Part shown: piece by piece, positions 47,206 to 58,640 of the stretch
How the letters are laid out: each line of letters opens with the position of its first letter
Numbering within the stretch: the stretch's first letter is position 1
From: Fragum whitleyi
Taxonomy: Eukaryota > Mollusca > Bivalvia > Cardiida > Cardiidae
Assembly: GCA_948146395.1 (NCBI GenBank)
Contig: OX411551.1
Span: 48,936,854-49,000,853, forward strand
Length of the DNA: 64,000 bases
Direction: 5' to 3'
The notes under the pieces: model-generated
What the model saw: the letters and a program-made list of their open reading frames with translations, nothing else
Database searches by the model: none
What the model was told of the DNA's origin: nothing
Translations under genes and position numbers: made by a program

Positions 47206-47535
47206 TTCAAATAGAAATTGACCTACAGTTGGTACTTTCAGTGCTTTTTGTCCTTTGATTTTGATGCAAATTTTTAGCCAAAATTTATTCAGCATGACAA
47301 GGATTAAGTAGAATGCATGTAGTGAAGGCCATTATCAGACTGTGCCTCTGTCTGTGCTACTGTCTGCCTTATCATTAATATGTTAACAAGAGTATCACTG
47401 TATGGTGTGAATACATGCAGCTTGAAAAAGGTTAATGAAAGTTTTATCACAAGAGACAAAAATATTTGTAATATACTTGCTTTTTCTGACATAAATACAT
47501 GTATATTATTTCAATTATCGGTATATTCATTGCAG

Positions 47536-47606
47536 GACAGAAGATGCAAGGCTCTTCATTGCAGTGTAATTCTAGGTGGTCGTAGCAGATTTATAAACCA
47601 AGTAAT
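47536..47606 (+). other. probable 5' UTR of the zinc-finger gene
   Basis: A good 3' splice site (TATATTCATTGCAG, exon starting at 47536) lies 71 bp before the ATG. An in-frame TAG at 47583-47585 confirms that coding does not extend further 5'. The upstream non-coding exon and promoter are not identified. 47206-47535 holds nothing else recognisable. Confidence 0.45.
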
Positions 47607-48345
47607 ATGGAAGATGCATTGGAAATAAAACAAGAACCTCAAGATGTAGAATTTGGCTTAATTGAATCAGGATGTATGCATAATAATAAGGAAGAACCAT
47701 ATGACACATATTATTATCCAACACTTTCAAGATGTGCAGAGGAAGAAATCATTAATAGGTTTAAAGATGAAAGTTACACGAATGGACAAAATACAGCTAT
47801 TAATTATGTTGCTGATATGTCAGGAGGTAATGAAGCAGTAATGGATATACATCAACTAAAAGATTATGGTAACTTCGGTGGACATTTAGAAACAAAATTG
47901 ATGGGACCAAATATTATCATCAAACATGATGCCAAATTGTTTGGAGGCATTGGATCATTATCGAATATGCATCAACAAGAGAACATTGAAAAAATGGTAC
48001 ATTTAGATACTGATTACATTGTTGGACAAAACAAAGCTATAACACATGGTACTGTTAAACCAGAGGGTATTGAAACAATATTAGATATGCATCAACATCA
48101 AAAAGAACAAAGTGACCATAACGGGCATTCAGATATAAATGAAATGATTGAACACAACACATTCATAAAATGTTATACTGTTGACCCAACCCTAACTCAA
48201 AAACAAGAAAAAGAGGACACTGGCAACATCAGACACTCAGATGGGACTTCATACAATTGTGGCATATGCTCAAAAGAATTTTCCGAGAGAGAAAAGCTGC
48301 TGTTCCACCTAAACACACATCCAGATGCACTTGGGAAAAAAATTG
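47607..48345 (+). CDS. C2H2 zinc-finger protein, coding exon 1
   Basis: Encodes residues 1-246 and the first base of codon 247. The ATG has A at -3 and G at +4, with an in-frame stop 24 bases upstream. The N-terminus is acidic and carries IKQEP (residues 7-11), which fits a sumoylation-type site often seen in zinc-finger regulators. Residues 20-215 are low in recognisable structure, with loosely repeated 'DMHQ' and 'GQN-AI' phrases. One complete C2H2 finger is at about 216-238 (CGIC ... HLNTH, spacing C-x2-C-x12-H-x3-H). The exon ends at AAATTG|GTAAGA, a strong donor in phase 1. Predicted role, from the family: nuclear DNA-binding regulator; target unknown. No KRAB, SCAN, BTB or ZAD domain is recognised. 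Confidence 0.85.
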
Positions 48346-49216
48346 GTAAGAACAATGCAGAACCTTAAATTTTAAACTGTTTTACCAACCAAGCCCTGTT
48401 AAAAAATCTTCACCCAAACTGATAGGCAAATTTCAACAAAACTTTACATGAAGGTATCTTTCATGATAGTTCAAAGAGTATTAATTGGCCTTTCAGAGCT
48501 ACAGATAGAGGGGGTATTTTAGTTTTCAAATGTCAATATTTCATTATTCCTAACTTAAATCCCATGTTGTGGGTATTCTTTTGAAACATCTCATGGCGAA
48601 AACTCCGAGACATTCAAATGAATACAGTATTATACTGACGTCGTAGGGTTTAATTTTGAAATGAAGATTTTAGATTGGATTTACCCCCTCTTATCTTGAA
48701 CCCTGCAAATAAAAATTTGTGTGGTAGGGTGAGGCAAATTTTCTCTTTCAAATGATTGAAAAAAAAATCTCCAAAATTAAGTCATTAACAACTTGGCATG
48801 AATGTACCTTAGATCAGTGGTACAGAATTGGAGGAGGTAAAACCAGTCTATAAGCTTTATTTTCAATGAAACCAAATGCTGTGGGTACTCATTGGAGTCT
48901 TCTCTTCAAAGACAACTCCAACGAGCACATAAACATAGAGCTTACAAGTAACAGTGCAATTATTATGCCTTTCCTCTAAGAAAGGGGGGGGGTATGATGT
49001 TTTTGCATTTGACGGTTGGTCTGTAATTGACTGTCAGTCTGTTGGTAGTAGGACTGACTATCTGCTTGGAAAATCACTATTTAGTTTTACTATCGTAGAA
49101 TTGATATTGTGATACTATCACTTTTGTCACAAATTAAACGTAAATCCGCATATGCTATGGTAGCAATGATAAGAAACAACTTAATTTAACTTGATTGTAT
49201 AAATCTTGCTGGGTTT

Positions 49217-49927
49217 AGCTTACCTAAGCACAACATGCTCAAGAGGAGGTTTTAGGATCACCCCAAGTCCGTCGTCTGTCATGCATTGTGTGTCATCCAA
49301 CGTCAAAGATCTTTAAACTTCTTTTTCTCATGAACAACTCAGCCAATTTCAATGAAACTTTGCCAGAATGTTCCTTGGGTGATCCTCTTTAAAAATTGTT
49401 CCCAAAATTCTGATTGGCCAAAAATAAAGGGTGTAGCAGGGCATGACATTTTTTCATAATGAAATCTTTGAACAACGAATGGGCCAATTACAATGAAACT
49501 TTACCAGAATATTCTTTGGTGATCCTTTTCCAAAATTGTTAGCAAAATTTTGATTGGCCTATAAAAATGGGCATGGCAGAGCAGGGCTTATTTTGAGCCC
49601 AAAATCTTTGAATGACATCTCCTGAACCATCGGGCCGATTTCAATGAAATTTTACCAGAATGTTCTATGGGTGACCCTTTTCAAAAATTGTTTGCGAAAA
49701 TTTTGATTGGCCCATAAATATTGGCATGGCAGGGTGAGGCTTATTTTGAGTCTCCTCAGTAATGGTTGGGTGGGCAGGATCTATTTTCACTTTAAATTCT
49801 TAGAATAACATCTCCTCTTCAACAAGGAAGTAAATGTGAATGAAACTTTGTCAGAAAGTTACTTGGATGAGTTCCACTAGGCCAATAAAATTCAGGTGAG
49901 CAGTTTAGGGCAATTCTGGTCCTGTTG
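49217..49927 (+). mobile_element. Helitron-like element, AGCTCAC family, in the intron
   Basis: AGCTTACCTAAGCACAAC start (three T before), 'gatcacc', 'ccgtcgtctgtc', about three units of 150 bp ('caatgaaactttgccagaat', 'gggcatggcag'). The end 'aattcaggtgagcagttta' and 'gggcaattctggtcc' is shared with 21690-21730. Confidence 0.75.
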
Positions 49928-50084
49928 TTCTGAAGAAGGCATAAGCCAAAAATTAAGATATAATGAGTTATATTTGAAATTTGTTTAACACTATAATTCC
50001 CTAAATATGGAATAAAGAGTACATAGAAACATTTAAAGATATAGTCTGACCAAAGTCTATGTTATAACTCTATATTGTGCTCTA

Positions 50085-50480
50085 AGATAAAAGTAAGTAC
50101 TTTGAGCCCGTTATCTTTGAATGACATCTCCTCCTAAATCATTTAAAGATATAGTCTGACCAAAGTGACTTAAGTCTTTATTATAAATTCCAATGAAACT
50201 TTGCCAGAATGTTCCTTGGGTGACCCTTTTCAAAAATTGTTTGCGAAATTTTGATTGGCCAAAAAATATGGGCGTGGCAGGGTGGGGCTCAATTTGAGCC
50301 AGTTATCTTTGAATGACATCTCCTCCTTAACCATTGGGCCGATTTCAATGAAACTTTACCAGAATGTTCCTTGGGTGACCCTTTTCAAAATTTGTTCGCA
50401 AAATTTTGATTGGCCCATAGATATGAGCGTAGCAGAGTCCGGCTTATTTTGAGCCTGTTATCTTTGAATGACATCTCCTC
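50085..50480 (+). repeat. further array units of the same family
   Basis: Units with 'caatgaaactttaccagaat' and 'aatgacatctcctcct' but no 5' end. 'atttaaagatatagtctgac' occurs at about 50028, 50139 and 50488, suggesting local duplication or a small insertion. Confidence 0.6.
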
Positions 50481-50935
50481 CTAAATTATTTAAAGATATA
50501 GTCTGACCAAAGTATATATTATAAGTCTATAATGTGCTCTAAGATAAAAGTAAGTACATGTAAAGGGTTTGGTCTCTTCAAACAGCAAGGGCATCTTCCC
50601 TGTGTGTGACATTTCAAACAATTTGACATATGCCTGAAGGGTCAAAATTAAGCATCCTACCCAGGCATACCATGAAAAAAAAAAAAAAAAAAGCCTAATT
50701 GTCTAAAGACACATTTAGAAATTATCTATCTACAAAGCGTGAATAAAAGACAGTGCAGATGCATAGGCTGGCCAGAATCTTTGCTTGGCCCACATTTGAA
50801 ATTGTTGAAATATCATGCACAGGCTCATTTGTATTATGTAGCTGACTATACATATATACTGTCCATTGATGGTACCTCTGGCACATGTAAACTTGTTAGA
50901 AAGGTCAAATACTGGATCAAATTATTATTAAATAG

Positions 50936-52281
50936 GTGACAAGAATAACAGATACAACATGTGTTCCAATGGTTTTAAATCAGGCAATAGACCTTGGCAC
51001 AAACAGACGAAATTAAATTGGGATAACAAGCAGTATCAATGCAATATTTGTGGTGCAAAGAACCTGAAACCATCTCAGATAATGAGGCATAGATTTCAGC
51101 ACAGGGGCCAAAAACACAGAAAAAGTGATGTGGGTAAGCAGAATCAAGTAAAATTAGATGAGAAACAATACATTTGCAATATTTGTGGTGTGAAAAACTT
51201 AACAGCCCTTCAGATAAACAGACATAAACTTGATCACAGAGGCCTTAAACAAAGAAAAAGCAAATATTTTAAACATAATCAAGAAAACTTAGATGAAAAA
51301 CAACACATTAGCAATGTTTTTGGTCTGAAGAAATTAACATCATCACAACTAAAGAGACATAAATTGGAGGAGCACAAAAGAGAGAAACAAGGAAAAAGTG
51401 ATGTGGGCAAAACAGAATGTAGATGTACTGAGGTTGGAAGTTGTAAAATATGCAAGAAAACTAATACACATAAAAAACAACAGCAGCAAAAGATAGTGAT
51501 TAATAAATGTGATTTTTGTGGTAAACATTTCAAGGGATTCATTAATCTATATATTCATATTCGCAACCATTTAGGTTATGAACCAAATGTTTGTCTTTAT
51601 TGTTCAAAAATGTTTAAAAAGAATCATCATCTTTACAGGCATGAATTTGCCCACACTGGGTATAAACCATATCAATGTGAAATGTGTAACTGGAAATTTG
51701 GACGTCCTGAACACTTAAGGAATCACCAAAAACATGTAAATTTGCAGAATCAGGATTTAAATTGTAAAATCTGTGATAAAACATTTTTATATCCTAATTG
51801 TTTTAGAAACCACAAATCAATTCATGAAAATGATGAAAGCTATGAACCCAGACAAGCGCATAACAAAAGTGAATCTGTTAGGAAGAATGAATTAGTGCAT
51901 GGAATTAAAGATGAATATAAATCTGAGCAAACACAAAACATGAAGTTAGATAGTAAATATTTATTAAACAATGAAATTTTGAATGAAATTCAGGTACTTA
52001 TTCAGTCTGGAAAACAAGATAAAGCTCTACCTCAAAGTATCTTGATACATTCTAGGAATAATGGTACTTCATATGTTCTTCAGAAAAAAATCGCATGTCA
52101 TATTTGTGGTAGTATATTTTTGACTCTTGATAGTCTCAGAATTCATAGGGAACATGACTATATATGTAAGAGGTTTTCCATTCAACGCATCAGTAATGAG
52201 GTAATGGAAGGATATTTAGGTGCCAAGAAGGAAGTAAAAAGAGATAAAAATGCAATTCATTTAGCTGTAACAGGACTGTAA
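50936..52281 (+). CDS. C2H2 zinc-finger protein, coding exon 2
   Basis: Completes codon 247 and encodes residues 248-694, ending at TAA 52279-52281. Fingers, in whole-protein numbering, begin at Cys282, Cys327, Cys438, Cys466, Cys494, Cys523 and Cys634. The first two (CNICGAKNL, CNICGVKNL) and a third relative at about 372-393 lie in a tandem repeat of roughly 45 residues. The third has Ser and Phe in place of both Cys, so it cannot bind zinc in the usual way. Fingers at 438 and 466 are canonical; HTGYKP links 466 to 494, matching the TGEKP-type linker. The 494 and 634 fingers have shortened or altered His spacing. Residues 545-630 form a hydrophilic, finger-free linker. Basic stretches (HRKSD, KQRKSK) suit nuclear import. 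Confidence 0.88.
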
Positions 52282-52356
52282 AGTTCTTTTAATGCTTACT
52301 CATCCTTCACAGTTACAAAATATATTACTAGGGGGTCATTTCAACACTATTGTAAG

Positions 52357-54339
52357 TAGTGATGGGCAGATTTATCGATTATTATCGATTATCAGTTGGT
52401 TTTGACTTCCGATTGTGATAATCCACTAAGAAGTTTCATAATCAATTAATCAGTTCCTTACACATAATTACAGACATGTTATATTGTTTTCAAAACTGAC
52501 ATCAGTTTGATAGCTCAGTATGTCACAGTTGTTACTGCCTATATGTTTATAGGCAGTTACAACTGTTTCACGCTGAGCCATGAAGTTGTAGAAAAATCTG
52601 CAGAAAGGGTCTTCAGGTCATGAGTTTTTACTATACATGTACTTTCAAAGGATGATACTGGCATTGCTGTATTAAATCAAAGTGCTGTCAGCACTGTAAA
52701 TCGTACATCATTGAGAGGCTGGGATAGTGCAATAGTTCGCCAATCAAAAGGGCTCAAATTTGGACAATAAGAGTTGGTAAAATCTTTAAATTTGTGAGTT
52801 TTTTGTCTTAACAATCCATCTTTTCGAGGACATCGCCAGCTCATCCAACCTCGTGGGTCCGATTTTGAAAGTTTGCTGATTCGATAGCCCTCTGCTTGTC
52901 TAAATTATTTCTTAGCAGATTTTTACGTTGTTATAATGAGCACGCGCCAAGCTAAAAGCTTGTCTGTTAATATTATTCCTCTCTCTATAGAGTTTAAAAG
53001 CCTTTTTTGCAACAAACATTTTTCATTAAACTATTTACAATTTTGATTACCAACATGTTTGTATTTTCAAATACTGTAAATGTATTTTCCCTCAAGAAAC
53101 ACGTGAAATCGCCAACTATGCTATTTATATCTTTGGTTTCTGACCAATCGATTAAATCTAGCAGCACTCTATGATTATTCATGAGTTGTTCTAAAAAAAG
53201 ATCGCTCTTACTGCTACAGTTGTACAATTTATAGTGAGGCGTCAAAGATCAATTTTACATTGAAAATGATAGGCAATAACGGTTTCTCGAAACTCACATA
53301 AAGTTGCGGAACTATATCCTTTATCAGTTTATCGTATGTTTTTGTCGGTTTTTTTTTTTTTTTTTTTGTTGTTGAATAATTTTTCTTCATACTCAAATTT
53401 GAATTTAATGAAAATAGGATTGGAGCGTGATCAGAGTGCTCATTGAAATCAAATATTTCAAAATTACAAAATTATTTCTATTTGTTAACACATGCGAAAA
53501 AAAAGTAAACTTCCCACGCTCCCTGTTTGAGTGCAGACGACTATTGACTAATGACAAACAAGTTAATTGACACATTTCGAGCAGACGATGTCCATCTGAA
53601 TTTACACGTGGTCTGAATTTACGCGTGGGTTTTGACCGAGTGATAATCATAACAGAATTTGATTGGTTGTCAGCCCTACAACTGGTAAATGACCGTTCGA
53701 GAAAGTTCAGAGCAGTAATATTGTAACTGCTACAAATTAATTATACAGTTAATCTATTGTACGTTTCAACTCCTTTACTCAACCGAAAATCTTGTTATAA
53801 ACACTGAAAATACTAACTGGTAATTACTAAAAGCGAAAATTACATCAAATTTTGTATTAGCCTATTCTCTATTTGTCGAAAAGTAAATAAGGTATAAACA
53901 AAGTTTGTAGATTGTGACTGAAAAGGCCGTTTCTTCGGTGTTTGAAAACACATAATTTGGTTTGAACACATTGCTCAGAAGATAATGGTAAAAATGTACT
54001 GGGTCAAACAGACTGGATTTCTGAAAAACGGTAGATATAAATCTACTGCTTCGCAGTACGATTTAAAAACTATTGTACATTGTACAGAAAGGGTCTTCAG
54101 GTCATGAGTTTTTTCAAATACATGTACTTTCAAAGGATGATACTGGCATTGCTGTATTAAAAAACTATTGTACATTGTACAGAAAGGGTCTTCAGGTCAT
54201 GAGTTTTTACTATACTTTCAAAGGATGATACTGGCATTGCTGTATTAAAAAACGCTTGTACAATCAATCATAAGTTAATTTACTCTTCCAACTAAATACC
54301 AATTATCTGTTGTGATTTGAAACCGATTGCCCAACACTA
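52357..54339. mobile_element. hAT-like element, non-autonomous, 1983 bp
   Basis: Ends TAGTGATGGGCAGAT and the complement of TAGTGTTGGGCAATC. The 8-bp flanks ATTGTAAG (52349-52356) and ATTGTAAC (54340-54347) differ by one base. Iterated ATCGATTAT lies by the left end. A 75-bp block ('agaaagggtcttcaggtcat' to 'ggcattgctgtatta') occurs three times (about 52602, 54086, 54180). A hairpin (GTTACTGCCTATA/TATAGGCAGTTAC) is at about 52529-52559. No transposase; an 83-residue - strand frame (52994-53245) is unrecognised. Confidence 0.78.
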
Positions 54340-54447
54340 ATTGTAACTACCTATGTATTTATAAATTTATATGCACTTACATAAGTGTTGCACTGACCCT
54401 TCCAGTTGTGCATTAATGCTTGACCAGGGCTGACCTTAAGTAATTTT

Positions 54448-54611
54448 AGCTCACATGAGCTCTAAGTGCTCAAGGTGAGTTATCCTGATCACTCACTGTC
54501 TGTTGTCCATTCATTGTCTGTCTGTCTGTCTGTCTATCCATCAAATTCTTCAAACATCTTCTCTTGAACCACTTGGCCAATCAATCTTAAAGTTAGCAGG
54601 TATATTCTCGG
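54448..54611 (+). repeat. AGCTCAC-family 5' fragment
   Basis: Four T then AGCTCACATGAGCTCTAAGT and 'gctcaaggtgagttatcctg', 'gatcactcactgtctg', (GTCT)n. The 3' part is missing, apparently cut where the next element starts. Confidence 0.65.
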
Positions 54612-54841
54612 TTAAACCCTTTCCTGTTTTACAAAATTTTGGACCTGTCCAAATTTAAAGGTTTTGCAGACGAAAATTAAAAGTTGATTTAATTTGAGAA
54701 ATAACCATTCAGTAGGGTAATAAATAGTGTGGAAAAAGAAGGAATTGCTTGTCGGAAGCAATTTCTTCTTTTTTCACAATGTTTTCTCGATCATGAAATC
54801 ACAGGCACGTAAAAAGCAGGAATTAGACATCAAAGGGTTAA
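54612..54841. mobile_element. TTAA-flanked (piggyBac-like) MITE, intact copy
   Basis: TTAA at both ends, with CCCTTT inside each (left TTAAACCCTTTCC, right complement TTAACCCTTTGATG). A second copy at 55136-55661 matches throughout. An internal inverted pair is GAATTGCTT / AAGCAATTTC. TTAA target plus CCCTTT is the piggyBac style; the class is inference. Confidence 0.6.
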
Positions 54842-55135
54842 GCAATACTAAAGATTTTACATATGTTTTTGAATAGACTTAGTCAAATTTAAAAAGCCAA
54901 CCAGTTAGATCTACCATGACAGCTGATTATTACCACTTCCATGTGGAACTCTTGCTGCTCCTCGCATTTAATGCAAACAAAGATAGCTCTTCTCATGTTG
55001 TTAACAGCATATTCTTGCTGTACACAAAGCTTGAACAGACTGTTAAGACGGAAGATCAGCCTGCACAACAAATAATCTAATTCTAGCCTACACTGTCTGC
55101 TTTCTACATTATAAGAGAAAATGCAACTACAATAT

Positions 55136-55661
55136 TTAACATGTTCCTGTTTTACAAAATTTTGGACCTGTCCAAATTCAAAGGTCTTACAGATGAAAAT
55201 CTAAAGTGGATTTAATTTGAAAAATAACCATTCTGTAGGGTAGAAAATAGTGTGGAAAAAGAAGAAATTGCTAGTCAGAAGCAATTTTTCTTTTTATGCC
55301 CCCGTATCGAGAGATCGGGGGCATTTTGTTTTACTCATGTCCGTCTGTCTGACTGTCTGTCTGTCCGTCTGTCTGTCTGTCCATCTGTCCTTCCGTCTGT
55401 TCGAAAACTTAACCTTTGCCTTTTCTCCAAAAGTATTTGACATACAAAGCTCAAATTTGGCATGATGATAGATTCGCATCCGCTGGTACCAAAGTCAAGG
55501 TCATGTGACAAGGTCAAGGTCATCTGTTAAGGTCAAACTTTGAAAAAAAATTGCTGTTATGGGGGCATTAGTGTTTCACAAACACATCTTGTTTCACAAT
55601 GTTTTCTTAATCATAAAATCACAGGCACGTAAAAATCAGGGATTAAACAGCAAAGGGTTAA
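55136..55661. mobile_element. TTAA-flanked (piggyBac-like) MITE, interrupted copy
   Basis: Same sequence as 54612-54841 but split in its T-run by the element at 55296-55591. TTAA at 55136-55139 and 55658-55661. Confidence 0.6.
55296..55591 (+). mobile_element. Helitron-like element, ATGCCC family, copy 2
   Basis: Five T then ATGCCCCCGTATCGAGAG / ATCGGGGGCAT, (GTCT)n, 'gtcaaggtcatctgttaagg', GGGGGCATTAGTGTTTCACA, AAACACATCTTG and three T. The intact MITE copy at about 54755-54770 is the empty site, with six T before CACAATG. No duplication beyond T is seen. Confidence 0.85.
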
Positions 55662-55699
55662 AAGGAAAAATGAAAATGGGGAGTTTTTTTGGAAAAAAA

Positions 55700-56110
55700 A
55701 AGAAAATCAAATTCATGAAGAGGCAGGGTCATATTTGTTGAGAAGAGCTTTATTCAAGGAACTTCCCTGCCAAGTGTCAGCTTGATTCGCCCAATGGTTT
55801 ACGAGGAGAAGATTTTTTTCCTACGATATTTGGCAATTTTCAGCTCATCTGTTACCATGGCTACCAGAGTTTTTGATAAAATTGAATTCTTTAAACAACT
55901 TTGGAAGAGCTTTATAATTGATTTCTCTAAACAGCTTTGGAAGGGCTTTACCCAAGGAACATCCCAGCCAAGTTTCAGCTTGATTGGCTCAGTGGTTTAG
56001 GAGAAGTTGTTTAAAGAAATTATTGACAGAGGGACAGACAGACAGATGGACGATGGATGGACAACAAACAGTGAGTGATCACTTGGTAACCAACCTATGA
56101 TTTTAGGTCT
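55700..56110 (-). repeat. fragment of a Helitron-like array family
   Basis: Two imperfect units ('ttacccaaggaacatcccag', 'gccaagtttcagcttgattg', 'gttaccatggctaccagagt') followed by 'gacagacagatggac' and 'gtgagtgatca'. Same family as 33590-33835. Confidence 0.5.
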
Positions 56111-56451
56111 CAAGTTAATTAAATTGACTATCTATAGGAGTTAGTTATTGTAAATGAAGCTGATTCACCTTAACCTTAAGTGCAACGACTCCTTACTTAG
56201 GCTCGGCCCTGCCAGTGCAAGAATCATGGATTATAACTAATATAAATATGACATTTATGTTACCCATTAACAAACAAATTCAAGGTTCTAAGAATGTTAG
56301 AATTTCAAATTCAGGAAACATTGACACCTATTATTGACTAATACTTTCTAGGGGTCAAATTTTCTGTTGAAGGGGTCAAAATATTTTTAAAATGTGTAAG
56401 AATATTCTATTTGACTTCTTTATGTGTTCTCCTACATATCTTCATAAGAGA

Positions 56452-56750
56452 TTTCACTGGAGGATCCAGAGGGGGTTTGGGGGGTTCGAACGAACCGCCT
56501 CTGTATCCAAACTACTTTATTGTAGTGGACAAGTTTAATCAAAACTTTGCAACACAAGGAAAACAAACCATATTTTGTAGTGTTCCAATTACATGAACAT
56601 GAAATTCTACAAATCAAGTGTCTCTAATATAAAAGTTTGAGCAATTAGTACAAAAGTACCCCTATTTATATTGATAGGGATACTATGGAACTAATTACTC
56701 AAATTCTAGACTGACATCGAGCCCCCTATATAAAAATCCTGGATCTGTTG
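56452..56750. mobile_element. possible short DNA-transposon remnant
   Basis: Left GGATCCAGAGGGGG and right complement GATCCAGGATTTTTATAT then AGGGGG give imperfect inverted ends. A GGTTCGAACGAACC palindrome lies near the left end. No clear target duplication. Confidence 0.3.
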
Positions 56751-56767
56751 CTGGATTTTATATAAAT

Positions 56768-58250
56768 TTCTTTAATGCTTTTTGGTGGTTTATCGAGAAA
56801 TAATGGTAGATTATCAATTGATAATCTCACTGCAAAAGTAGTAAAATTATCAATAACTTGTACCCTGCTTTTGTGCATTTCACCCTATCTGACGTCATCT
56901 ATGCGGGGCGAAATAAGTGACGTCACAATGGTTGTTGCATAGCAATCACTTGCAAAATGACGCGCTTTACAAAAATATGTCCTAGAAATTTCACATTTTG
57001 TCTCATTTTTATACGCCCCCAGAGGCGGACGTATATTGGCGTCATCTTCTCCGTCTGTCCGTCTGTCCGGCCGTACATCCACTTTTCTTGTCAAAGCAAC
57101 TCCTCCTAAACTTCTGGCTGGATCTTCTTGAAACTTGGTCAATCTTATCACCTCAATTGGTAGATGTGCATGAAGGAAGGATTTTAGGGTTCGTTGATTT
57201 TTGCCTGAGTTATGCCCCTTGATAACTTAGTCTCTGGGTCCACTTTTCTTGTCAACGCAACTCCTCCTAAGTTTCTGGCTGGATCTTCTTGAAACTTGGT
57301 CAATTTTATCACCTCAATTGGTAGATGTGCATGAAGGAAGGTTTTCGGTTAGTTAATTTTTGCCTGAGTTATGCCCCTTGATAACTTAGTCTCTGGGTCC
57401 ACTTTTCTTGTCACCGCAACTACTCCTAAGTTTCTGGCTGGATCTTCTTGAAACTTGGTCAATGTTATCACCACAATTGGTAGATGTGCATGAAGGAAGG
57501 ATTTTATGGTTCGTTGATTTTTGCCTGAGTAATGCCCCATAAAAACTTAGTCTCTGGGGCTTATTGCCTCAGTTATGCCCCCTTAAAACTTAGTATCTAG
57601 GGCTTATTGAAATTGCAGCCTTGTGAATGCAACTCTACCTAAATTTCTGGCTGGATCTAAATGAAACTTCGTGGATGTTATAACAGAAATTGGTAGATGA
57701 GCATGAAGTAAGGATTTTATGGTTCATTAATTTTACCCTTAATCATGCCCCCTTAAAACTTAGTATCTAGGGCTTATTGAAATTGCAGCCTTTTGAACAC
57801 AACTCCTCCTTACTTTTTGTCTTTATTTAAATGAAACTTGGTCAATGTCATCACCATAATTTGTAGATGTACATGGATCAAGGATTTTATGGCTCATTTA
57901 TTTCCCTGAATTATGCCCCCTTAAAACTTAGTGCCTGGGGCTTATTGAAATTGCAGCCTTGTGAAGGCAACTCCTCCTTACTTTTTGTTTTGATTTAAAT
58001 GAAACTTCGTCATTTTCAATTTGGTTCTGTCAAAATAAGTAGTGTCTACAATTATTTTCATGAAACAGCAACAAAGTGGCGGCGTATTTTGTGACGATGG
58101 CACTCTTGTTGCTATAAAGAAATAGAATAATTGTTTGTTTTTCGAGTAAGATTGATTAATATTTCATTCTCCTCGTGAAAATATAGCTTTTGTTGTTCAA
58201 TCAATGAAATATAAATCGATCTTACACTGAAACAAACGATTATCCTCTAT
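56768..58250 (+). repeat. dispersed repeat R2, copy 3 (interrupted)
   Basis: 56768-57010 and 58109-58250 together match 12786-13165 plus 14556-14600. It lacks the GGGG element of copy 1 but holds the Helitron-like element 57011-58108. Confidence 0.8.
57011..58108 (+). mobile_element. Helitron-like element with about 165-bp tandem core
   Basis: Five T, ATACGCCCCCAGAGGCGGAC GTAT (hairpin), (GTCT/GTCC)n, then about six units ('ctcctcctaarttctggct', 'gttatgcccc', 'gggcttattgaaattgcagc'). The 3' end is GGCGGCGTATTTTGTGACGA TGGCACTCTTG then TT. R2 copy 1 at about 13030 is the empty site, with five T before GCAATAAAG. Confidence 0.82.
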
Positions 58251-58309
58251 ATCTTAAAAAGATATGAAGAAGAGAATTTGTTCATATTCATTTATCATGG
58301 ATTTTTCAG

Positions 58310-58408
58310 GGTCAAAAGCCTTCCCTGTATTCAGGATGTAAACTTTGCGCAAAAAGTTTTAGAAATGTTACTGCTTTGTACGCATATTCACATCAAAAGC
58401 CGAGATAG
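58310..58408 (+). other. candidate zinc-finger mini-exon
   Basis: After a strong acceptor (GGATTTTTCAG) the frame reads 32 residues to TAG. It has the linker-like GQKP, then CKLCAKSFRNVTALYAYSH: C-x2-C, Phe and Leu at finger positions, but Tyr where the first His belongs. It could be an alternative last exon of the gene at 47607-52281 or a relic of another finger gene. It needs a phase-0 donor; GAA|GTAAAA at 52233/52234 would fit. Unproven. Confidence 0.35.
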
Positions 58409-58640
58409 TATTTTTCAAACATTTTCAAAGGTTGATGTATCCTGAATTCAGGGTTGTTCACGGGTCAAACATGTGACCTGAAATTGACATGAACTCAATG
58501 TCAAGTTTGATATTGGTCTTAAAGTCAAACGTAATTATTTTACTGTTTTATCAAATATCTGAGCAAATACTGTTCTCTATGCCTGTTGGTCGCCAGACTG
58601 TGGTGAACAAATATTTTAGAAATTAAAATTATCTTAACAG

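Larger units (their letters stand above)
48346..50935 (+). other. intron of the zinc-finger gene
   Basis: GTAAGA donor and TTAAATAG acceptor. Joining them makes GGT (Gly247) and keeps the frame open, whereas the nearby alternative AGs at 50943 and 50951 are out of phase. The acceptor's pyrimidine tract is poor, which is the weakest point of the model. The 2.6 kb intron holds Helitron-like sequence. A 66-residue frame at 50739-50939 with LLKYHAQAH is finger-like but ends in a stop. Confidence 0.7.

Noticed and set aside
50739..50939. Upstream frame with LLKYHAQAH as part of exon 2
   Set aside because: It is in another frame, ends in TGA at the acceptor, and its Cys spacing does not fit a finger. 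The phase-matched acceptor at 50935 excludes it from the main transcript.
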